Below are positions 43,760-50,272 of a DNA stretch of 64,000 bases, piece after piece (the stretch's first letter is position 1; each line of letters begins with the position of its first letter). Made by a program: the position numbers and the translations under genes. Location: positions 2,294,001 to 2,358,000 of the forward strand of contig NC_010676.1 of NCBI RefSeq assembly GCF_000020125.1. Direction: 5' to 3'. This stretch comes from Paraburkholderia phytofirmans PsJN. Lineage in GTDB: Bacteria; Pseudomonadota; Gammaproteobacteria; Burkholderiales; Burkholderiaceae. The notes under the pieces are model-generated. The model was not told the origin of the DNA. It did not search any database and saw only the letters and a list, made by a program, of their open reading frames with translations.

Positions 43760-44842
43760 ATGTCGAAGAAATATCGGATCGCAGTCATTCCCGGCGACGG
43801 CATCGGCGTCGAAGTCATGCCGGAAGCCATTCGTGCGCTGGAGGCGGTGAAAACGCGCTTCGGCATTGAGCTGGAGTATCAGCACATTGAATGGGCGAGC
43901 TGCGACTACTACGCGAAGCACGGCAAGATGATGCCGGACGACTGGAAAGCGCAACTCCAATCGGCGGACGCGATCCTGTTCGGCGCGGTCGGCTGGCCCG
44001 ACACGGTGCCCGACCATATTTCCCTGTGGGGGTCGCTGCTGAAGTTCCGCCGCGAATTCGATCAGTACATCAACCTGCGCCCGGCCCGCCTCTTTGCCGG
44101 CGTGCCTTCGCCGCTCGCGGGCCGCAGGGCGGGCGACATCGACTTCTGGATCGTGCGTGAAAACACCGAGGGCGAGTACTCGTCGGTGGGCGGCGTGATG
44201 TTCGAAGGCACGGAGCGCGAATTCGTGCTGCAGGAATCCGTCTTCACACGGCACGGCAGCGAGCGCGTGCTGAAGTTCGCGTTCGATCTCGCGCAACGGC
44301 GCGAGCGCAAGAAGATCACCGTGGCGACCAAGAGCAATGGCATCGCGATCAGCATGCCGTGGTGGGACAAGGTCGCGGCCGGTATCGCAGCGCAGTATCC
44401 GGACGTGACGTGGGACAAGCAGCACATCGACATTCTCTGCGCGCGCTTCGTGCTGAGCCCGGATCGCTTTGACGTGGTGGTGGCCACCAATCTGTTCGGC
44501 GATATTCTGTCCGACCTCGGCCCCGCCTGTACCGGCACGATCGGTCTCGCGCCGTCGGGCAATCTGAATCCGGACCGCAAGTTTCCTTCACTGTTCGAAC
44601 CGGTGCACGGCTCGGCGCCGGATATCGCCGGCAAGAACATCGCCAATCCGATCGCGATGATCTGGTCGGCCGCGATGATGCTCGACTTCCTCGGCAATCA
44701 CGAGGGCAAGGAGCGCGAGGCGCACGACGCGATTCTTGCCGCCATCGAAGCAACGCTGGTGGAAGGCCCGCACACCGGCGACCTCGGCGGCAAGGCGAAC
44801 ACCACCGAAGTCGGCCAGGCGATCGCGGCCAGACTCGCCTGA
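43760..44842 (+). CDS. ttuC: Tartrate dehydrogenase / D-malate dehydrogenase
   Basis: A 360-residue beta-decarboxylating dehydrogenase. KKYRIAVIPGDGIGVEVMPE starts the fold, NTEGEYSSVGG and ATKSNGIAISMPWWD carry substrate-binding residues, VVVATNLFGDILSDLGP the metal Asp residues, and GSAPDIAGKNIANP the NAD site. GGAG lies upstream of the ATG at 43760. The family oxidises tartrate, D-malate and related hydroxyacids with NAD+ and Mn2+ and Mg2+. It is controlled by the divergent LysR gene. A short gene remnant follows its stop directly. Confidence 0.88.
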   Translation: MSKKYRIAVIPGDGIGVEVMPEAIRALEAVKTRFGIELEYQHIEWASCDYYAKHGKMMPDDWKAQLQSADAILFGAVGWPDTVPDHISLWGSLLKFRREFDQYINLRPARLFAGVPSPLAGRRAGDIDFWIVRENTEGEYSSVGGVMFEGTEREFVLQESVFTRHGSERVLKFAFDLAQRRERKKITVATKSNGIAISMPWWDKVAAGIAAQYPDVTWDKQHIDILCARFVLSPDRFDVVVATNLFGDILSDLGPACTGTIGLAPSGNLNPDRKFPSLFEPVHGSAPDIAGKNIANPIAMIWSAAMMLDFLGNHEGKEREAHDAILAAIEATLVEGPHTGDLGGKANTTEVGQAIAARLA

Positions 44843-44847
44843 GTCTT

Positions 44848-45046
44848 TCGTTCACCACGGGTCTCGAGATCTTCGCCGAGGCCGGTGCCGTGATCGGCTG
44901 GTCCAACGGCGAGGCGCTCACCACGCCCTACGACAACTGCATGCTCGTCATGCCTGCGCTGCGGCAACTACGGCCGCGGCGTGACCGTCGTGCGCCTTGG
45001 CAAGATCGAGCAGACCGTGACAAACAACCCATCTAGCGGCCAGTGA
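44848..45046 (+). pseudogene. 3' remnant of a gene with a +1 frameshift
   Basis: From 44848 the frame reads EIFAEAGAVIGWSNGEALTT and PYDNCMLVMPALRQLRP. Near 44977 one extra base breaks it; removing that base continues as GVTVVRLGKIEQTV to a TGA at 45044. There is no start codon or 5' part, so it is a decayed 3' end following the ttuC stop. The C-terminal look recalls M14/AspA-type deacylases, but that identity is tentative. Confidence 0.5.
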
Positions 45047-45074
45047 AACGGGCCGTGCACACTCAAAAGGTAAC

Positions 45075-45425
45075 GTGAAGATGAAGGTACAGCAGCTCAA
45101 GCAAAGCGTGAATCTGCAAGATCTCGAAGACTGGGGCAAGGTTGGACTGCCCGGCACGACGCCGATTCAGGTGTCGGGCGTGCAACGCGTTATCAAGGGC
45201 AGCGAAGCCGTCGATACCGGCATCTTCGAATGCACCGCCGGCACGTACCGCCGCTCGGTCAAGCAAGCCGAAGTGATGCACTTCGTCGCGGGACGCGGAC
45301 GCTTCACGCCCGATAACGAAGAAACCATTCACTTTCAAAGCGGCGACACCCTCTTCTTCGAAGCCAATACCGAAGGGCTTTGGGAAGTCGAGGAAACCAT
45401 GCGCAAGGTGTACGTCATCTTCTGA
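45075..45425 (+). CDS. Cupin-domain protein
   Basis: A 116-residue single-domain cupin. It starts at the GTG at 45075 or at the ATG at 45081, both preceded by AAAAGG. The beta-barrel shows a first motif with RRSVKQAEVMHFVAGRGRFT and a second QSGDTLFFEANTEGLWEVEE, as in ureidoglycine-aminohydrolase-like cupins (DUF861). The motif His/Glu metal ligands are only partly clear (E and H in AEVMH). Function is unknown. It stands alone between a remnant and the porin gene. Confidence 0.8.
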   Translation: MKMKVQQLKQSVNLQDLEDWGKVGLPGTTPIQVSGVQRVIKGSEAVDTGIFECTAGTYRRSVKQAEVMHFVAGRGRFTPDNEETIHFQSGDTLFFEANTEGLWEVEETMRKVYVIF

Positions 45426-45774
45426 GCGCCGCGTCGCGCATTCCCACGAGCGCTGCGCCGCGCCGCACAATGCGGCGCCCGTCAGGCCGGCGCTCGTCCC
45501 GCATACCAATCCCGCCTTTTCCCGGCGCACCGCGATGCGCCGCGGCCCCGCCGATCTTTCGCCCTGTCCAGCGCTCTCTTCCAATCGATGTGCATCTGCA
45601 ACAGAGTCGGGTAATCCCGCGTTGACCCTCCGTCGTCGTATTACTTACAGTGCCGACTTGTTCGCATAAAGAATCGCAGTTCTACATACGAACATCTCGC
45701 ACAAAAGAAATGACGACGACCGCCTCGCAGAAACTGCCGACGCGGTTCAGGCAGGTCGAATTGGAGAACACTTC
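45426..45774. other. Intergenic region upstream of the porin gene
   Basis: These 349 bases hold no credible gene. A TTGACC at 45621 with TTACAG 17 bases later is a weak promoter candidate for the porin. The region has few repeats and is AT-richer toward 45700. Confidence 0.4.
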
Positions 45775-46995
45775 ATGCATCGCAATATCACTATGACCCG
45801 GCTCGCCTGTGCGATCGCCGCTCTGGCCAGCGCACCAGTTTTCGCGCAAAGCAGCGTGACGCTGTACGGTATCGTGGACACGGGTATCGGCTATCAAAGC
45901 AGCCAGGCGCCCTCGCTCGGTTCGACCTCCGGCGGCAAGTCCAAAGTGAATATGATCAACGGCGTGTGGGCCGGCAGCCGCTTCGGCCTGAAGGGCGCGG
46001 AAGATCTCGGCGCCGGCACCAAGGCCATCTTCCAGTTGGAGTCGGGTTTCAATTCCGCCACCGGCGCGCAGCAATTCTCAAACGCGATGTTCGGCCGCCA
46101 GGCATGGGTCGGTGTGACGAATCCGACTTACGGCACGTTGCAGGCCGGCCGCCAGTACACCGCGTACTACTCGATGTTGTCGCCGTATAGCCCGACCACG
46201 TGGCTCACGGGCTTCTACGGCGCGCACGCGGGCGACGTCGACGCGCTCGATACGATTTACCGCGCGAACAACTCGCTCGTCTATACGTCGCCGAAACTGT
46301 ACGGCTTCACGTTCAGCGGTTCGTACTCGCTCGGCGGCGTGCCGGGCAACCTGAACCGCGGCTCGACCTGGAGCGGCGCGGTGCAGTACATCCAGGGTCC
46401 GGTCGGACTCGCGGTCGGCTTCATGCGCATCAACAACTCGACGCTCGGCGGCGGCGCATACGGCGCGGATTCGACCGTGTCGAACAACGGCGCGCAACCG
46501 GGCGTGTCGGCCGTGACCAACGGCTATCAAACGGCGCAGGCGCAGCAGCGCTTTGCCGTGACCGGCGGCTATAACTTCGGCGGCGGCTGGGACGTGTCCG
46601 CGGCTTACTCGAATGTGCAGTACATTCCGGGTGTCGGCTCCAGCTTCCGCGATACGGCGATCTTCAACACGGGCGGTGTCGTGCTGCACTGGAAGCCGAC
46701 CGTTTCGTGGGACTTCGCGACCGGCTATAGCTATACGCGCGCCACCAAGGCGAACGGCATCACGAGTTCGGCGCAGTATCAGCAGGTCAACCTGTCCGAG
46801 TACTATTCGTTGTCGAAGCGCACCGGGCTCTATGCATTGCAGGCGTTCCAGCGCACCAACGGCAATACGCTGGGCACTGCGGGCTCGGGCCACATTATCA
46901 GCGCGACGGCAACCATCGGCGACGGCTTCCAGAGCGCGCCGTCGTCGTCGCGCAGCCAGTTCGCCGCCGGCGTGGGCATCGTGCACCGCTTCTAA
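45775..46995 (+). CDS. Gram-negative trimeric porin (Burkholderia type)
   Basis: A 406-residue outer membrane beta-barrel. The signal peptide (about 23 residues) ends FAQ-SS, and the mature protein begins SVTLYGIVDTGIGY. WAGSRFGLKGAEDLG is the second family block, VGVTNPTYGTLQAGRQYT the loop-strand region, and the protein ends in Phe (HRF). Alternating strands fit the 16-stranded porin fold. It lets small hydrophilic solutes cross the outer membrane. It is followed by the terminator at 47021-47044. Confidence 0.92.
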   Translation: MHRNITMTRLACAIAALASAPVFAQSSVTLYGIVDTGIGYQSSQAPSLGSTSGGKSKVNMINGVWAGSRFGLKGAEDLGAGTKAIFQLESGFNSATGAQQFSNAMFGRQAWVGVTNPTYGTLQAGRQYTAYYSMLSPYSPTTWLTGFYGAHAGDVDALDTIYRANNSLVYTSPKLYGFTFSGSYSLGGVPGNLNRGSTWSGAVQYIQGPVGLAVGFMRINNSTLGGGAYGADSTVSNNGAQPGVSAVTNGYQTAQAQQRFAVTGGYNFGGGWDVSAAYSNVQYIPGVGSSFRDTAIFNTGGVVLHWKPTVSWDFATGYSYTRATKANGITSSAQYQQVNLSEYYSLSKRTGLYALQAFQRTNGNTLGTAGSGHIISATATIGDGFQSAPSSSRSQFAAGVGIVHRF

Positions 46996-47020
46996 AACGG
47001 CGTTCGATCGTATAAAAAGA

Positions 47021-47044
47021 AAAGGCTCGTTCTCACGAGCCTTT
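47021..47044 (+). terminator. Intrinsic terminator after the porin gene
   Basis: AAAGGCTCGT (47021-47030) pairs with ACGAGCCTTT (47035-47044) around a TCTC loop. The upstream A-run and the short T-run at the stem end suit both directions. It lies 26 bases after the porin stop. Confidence 0.75.
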
Positions 47045-47070
47045 CCGTATTCAGCAGTGAGGAGACCATC

Positions 47071-48429
47071 ATGAACCGCAGCACCGCTGTGAACGTTCAG
47101 ACCTTTATCAACGAGCATCCGTTTTCGCCGTTCCAATGGCTCGTGTTTTTCATGTGTTTCATCATCGTCCTGCTGGACGGCTTCGACACCGCCGCGATCG
47201 GCTTCATCGCGCCTTCGCTGATCGCCGAATGGGGCATCACCCGGCCGGCGCTCGCGCCCGTGTTGAGCGCGGCGCTGTTCGGCCTCGCCTGCGGCGCGCT
47301 CGGTTCGGGACCGCTGTCCGACCGGCTCGGGCGACGCTCGCTGCTGCTCGGCTCAGTGCTGCTGTTCGGCGTGGCGTGCCTCGGCTCCGCCTTCTCGACC
47401 AGCATCGAACAACTGACGACACTGCGCTTCATCACCGGCGTCGGTCTCGGCGCGGCCATGCCGAACGCCGTCACGATGATGGGCGAATACTGCCCGGACC
47501 GCCGCCGGGCAACGGTGATCAACCTGATGTTCTGCGGCTTCCCGCTCGGCGCCGCGTTCGGCGGATTCCTCGCGGCGTGGATGATTCCGCATTTCGGCTG
47601 GCGCAGCGTGCTGCTGCTCGGCGGCATCACGCCGCTTCTGCTTCTGATCGTGCTGGCGATCAAGATGCCGGAATCGGTGCGTTACATGGTGGCCAATAAC
47701 AAGCCGGTCGAACGGATTCGCGCGGCGCTCGCGCGCATTTCGAGCGAAGCTGCGCAAGCGGGCAGTTTCGTCATGACCGAAACCGCGCCGCAAACCGGCG
47801 GCAAGGGTATGGCGGTGGTGCTGTCGCGCTCGTACATCATCGGTTCGGTGATGCTGTGGATCGCCTATTTCATGGGCCTCGTGATCTTCTACGCGTCGAT
47901 CAACTGGATGCCGATTTTGCTGAAGGACGCCGGACTCACGCCGCAGCGCGCGACGCTGATTTCCGCGCTGTTCCCGCTCGGCGGCGTGGGCGCCGTGCTG
48001 TGCGGCGTGCTGATGGACCGCTTCAACGCGAACCGCATCATTGCGGCTTGCTATGCGTTGACGGCGGTGAGCGTGTACTTCATCGGCCAGGCGGTGGGCA
48101 ACGTGGGCGCGCTGGTGTTCATCGTGTTCGTCGCGGGCGTGTTGATGAATACCGCGCAATCGTCGATGCCGGCACTCGCCGCCGCGTTCTACCCGACCGA
48201 AGGCCGCGGCACCGGCGTGGCGTGGATGCTCGGCATTGGACGCTTCGGCGGGATTGCCGGCTCGTTCCTCGTGGCCGAACTGACGCGGCGGCACTTTTCG
48301 TTCGCGGGCATCTTCGCGATGGTCGCGGTGGCGGGTCTGCTTGCGTGCCTGGCGTTGCTGATCAAGCAGGCGGCGCGGCCGCATGTGGCGAACGTGGGTG
48401 CGCCGAAGGCGGAGTCGTTCGGGCATTGA
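47071..48429 (+). CDS. MFS transporter, aromatic acid:H+ symporter family
   Basis: A 452-residue membrane protein with 12 predicted segments and GAGGAG before the ATG. LLDGFDTAAIGFIAPSL in the first segment and GLACGALGSGPLSDRLGRR in the loop between segments 2 and 3 are the AAHS (PcaK/BenK/MhpT) signatures; the charged Asp in the first segment is important in PcaK. It probably imports an aromatic acid by proton symport. No aromatic degradation enzyme is directly linked, so the substrate is open. Confidence 0.87.
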   Translation: MNRSTAVNVQTFINEHPFSPFQWLVFFMCFIIVLLDGFDTAAIGFIAPSLIAEWGITRPALAPVLSAALFGLACGALGSGPLSDRLGRRSLLLGSVLLFGVACLGSAFSTSIEQLTTLRFITGVGLGAAMPNAVTMMGEYCPDRRRATVINLMFCGFPLGAAFGGFLAAWMIPHFGWRSVLLLGGITPLLLLIVLAIKMPESVRYMVANNKPVERIRAALARISSEAAQAGSFVMTETAPQTGGKGMAVVLSRSYIIGSVMLWIAYFMGLVIFYASINWMPILLKDAGLTPQRATLISALFPLGGVGAVLCGVLMDRFNANRIIAACYALTAVSVYFIGQAVGNVGALVFIVFVAGVLMNTAQSSMPALAAAFYPTEGRGTGVAWMLGIGRFGGIAGSFLVAELTRRHFSFAGIFAMVAVAGLLACLALLIKQAARPHVANVGAPKAESFGH

Positions 48430-48480
48430 GCGAGTAGAGAGGCGGCGTTGGAAAAATTGATGGGACTTCGAACTGCCTCG

Positions 48481-48857
48481 TCAGCCGTCATGAAAGGGGA
48501 TGCCGCTGGCGGTCTGGTCCGCCGGCCCCCACCCCGGAATGTTGAGGTAATAGCGCGTAGAGCGACCGCCGCCAACCTTGCACAGCAGCCCCATGCCCTC
48601 GAGTTCAATGAGTTCGCGTGACGCCGTGGCTCGCGAGGTGCTGCCGACGCTCTCGTACTTTCGGGTATTCATGCCCCCATCAAAGCCATTGGGACCGGCA
48701 TCGAGCAGAAGGTTGACGACTTGCGCTGTCGGGGCGTGAGCACTTTGTCCTCATGGCTCACCCAGAAAATGGCTTTGGCGAGCGCTGCGTCCACTACTCT
48801 GGGCGCTTCTTCGCAGGACCGCCACGCCTGAGTCGAATGCGCACTTAATCGACTCAA
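48481..48857 (-). pseudogene. Relic of a Fic-family protein (C-terminal part)
   Basis: Two overlapping frames together read like the C-terminus of a Fic-family protein with its winged helix. One frame gives VDAALAKAIFWVSHEDKVLT and PRQRK. A one-base deletion at about 48720 follows, and the other frame gives VVNLLLDAGPNGFDGG, then NTRKYESVGSTSRATASREL and GGGRSTRYYLNIPGW. The N-terminal Fic catalytic domain (HPFxxGN motif) is absent. It is therefore doubly damaged and non-functional. It lies beside the dyad at 48846-48872. Confidence 0.75.
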
Positions 48858-48872
48858 ATCATGAGTCGATTA
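48846..48872. repeat. 10-bp perfect inverted repeat at the Fic relic 5' end
   Basis: TAATCGACTC (48846-48855) and GAGTCGATTA (48863-48872) flank AAATCAT. The repeat overlaps the start codon region of the relic's first frame. It could be an old operator or the edge of a deletion. Confidence 0.7.
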
Positions 48873-49021
48873 GCCTTCCACAACACTTGGCGGCCGGTTG
48901 CAGTTGATTCCGAGACCGAATCCGGCATGAAGCTGCTGCCCCTGACAGCGAGGCAGTCGCGACTTTCCCGATAAACTACGCGCTTGTTGGCCCGTGCCCA
49001 TCTAACCACAGGATTCAGGGA

Positions 49022-49348
49022 ATGAAACGCGTAGTCGTATCCGCGCTGCTTGCGGCTTGCCTCGCACAGCCGGCCGTTCAAGCCGTTGCGCAAACCGTCA
49101 GCGATCAATGTTTTGCGATCGGCGACATCGCCGGGCAGGTCGCTTCGTGGCGCGCGCACAAAAAGACCAAGGCTCAAGCGCTCGATCAGGCGGCCAAGTA
49201 CTACAAGGATGCGGCCGACCGGCAAGCGGTCAGTGCCATCATCGAGAAAATCTACAGTCCGGACGCGCCGCGCATGACGCCGGATCAGGCCAGCATGGCC
49301 TTCACGTCGGATTGCGCGAACCGTAATGCTCAGACGCCCAGGCAATAG
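49022..49348 (+). CDS. Small exported protein of unknown function
   Basis: A 108-residue protein with a clean signal peptide (KRVVVSALLAACLAQPAVQA, cleavage near AVA-QT) and a mature part of about 85 residues, helical and Lys/Gln/Ala-rich with two Cys (SDQCF and SDCAN) that may form a disulphide. CAGGGA precedes the ATG at 49022. It sits between the Fic relic and the GH42 relic. No known family was recognised. I accept it as a real gene on start signals and signal peptide. Confidence 0.6.
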   Translation: MKRVVVSALLAACLAQPAVQAVAQTVSDQCFAIGDIAGQVASWRAHKKTKAQALDQAAKYYKDAADRQAVSAIIEKIYSPDAPRMTPDQASMAFTSDCANRNAQTPRQ

Positions 49349-49496
49349 CGCCTGCGGTTGCAAATGCCTCTAGCGTTGCGCAGCGCGTCCTGCTACGTCA
49401 GCGCCTTGCCGTGACAATGCGCTGACAACTCTGCTCGTGGCCGGGCCGGTTCTGTCGATCGACCAACAGGTTCAGGCGCCCTTCCACGCGCAAACG

Positions 49497-49920
49497 TCAA
49501 CCGAACCATGCCTTTCGCCGGCACCGGATTCCACGGCACCAGTTGACCGGACCGGCTTGCTGCCCCATCACCCAGAAACGGCCGCCGCCGATCGCCCGAT
49601 AGTGGTCATGGTCGAAGGCGGAAACGTCGGGATGCGCGGTGCGCGCGTAACGTACTTTCTGCTCGTCGAGCAGCGCCATGGATTCAGTGCGTGCGATCGG
49701 GCAGCTTTCCCACACAGCGACATCGAGCGCATTGTCCCTGGCGAAGCGGTAGTGATCGAAGGTCGTGAAAAAGCCCATGAAGTTGTGGAGCAGATCCGCC
49801 GATGGCGCATGCTCGCGCAACACATCGATCTGCTCGCGATGAAAACTCGCCACCTCGTCCGACATGAAGCGGCGTAAGTCGAGTAGATCAATCGGGTTGG
49901 CGTCGGTGGGCGTGAGGTTG
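49497..49920 (-). pseudogene. Relic of a GH42 beta-galactosidase
   Basis: The minus frame reads TPTDANPIDLLDLRRF, then SDEVASFHREQIDVLREHAP, HNFMGFFTTFDHYRF, LDVAVWESCP and RFWVMGQQAGPVNW. These are the conserved middle blocks of glycoside hydrolase family 42, including the catalytic Glu strand (Glu of VMEQ, here Gly). After the NW codon a missing base near 49538 shifts the frame; restoring it gives PWNPVPAKG. There is no N- or C-terminal part, so the fragment is a decayed internal piece. Confidence 0.75.
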
Positions 49921-50268
49921 TCCGTACTGTTGATATCCCTCGGCCTGCTATGCGAAATGCCTATCTATTTTTTCTGTTTGACCAATTTTTACAGGCGTCT
50001 TATGTACGCCTACGAGGTGCCAATCTGATAATGAACGTGAGAATACTGGAGGCGCAAAGGCGAACAACGGCATAGCTAACGGTTCGACACGGGCGTCGTT
50101 CTGCATGACAGGCTGCTGCAGTTCAGGTCTCTCGCGGAGTGCGTAACAGGCGGATTCCAGCGGTTTTAAAACAAGAACTTCCGGGGGCCAGCAAATGTCG
50201 TGGTCGACTCAACCGCGCACGCCGGACATTACCGGCGACGCACTAACGCAAACCCTATTGAGGTGCGC
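49921..50268. other. Region upstream of vgrG
   Basis: Beyond the relic this 348-base stretch holds no independent gene. It contains a possible promoter (49978-50006) and the 25-codon leader frame at 50195-50272. The segment 49960-50040 is AT-rich. Confidence 0.5.
49978..50006 (+). promoter_or_regulatory. Candidate promoter of the vgrG module
   Basis: TTGACC (49978-49983) and TATGTA (50001-50006) are 17 bases apart. The predicted transcript starts about 250 bases before the vgrG start codon. GGCGT/ACGCC surrounds the -10. Confidence 0.4.
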
Positions 50269-50272
50269 GTGA
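50195..50272 (+). other. 25-codon leader frame overlapping the vgrG start
   Basis: ATG at 50195 has GGGGGCC 5 bases upstream and reads SWSTQPRTPDITGDALTQTL to a TGA at 50270 that overlaps the GTG at 50269 (GTGA). It could be a leader giving translational coupling, or the true VgrG N-terminus split by a one-base frameshift. Confidence 0.4.

Noticed and set aside
48669..48857. A complete small gene of 62 codons
   Set aside because: It is the upstream part of the frameshifted Fic relic, not an independent gene.
49568..49891. 107-codon minus-strand frame
   Set aside because: It is an out-of-frame reading of the GH42 relic.
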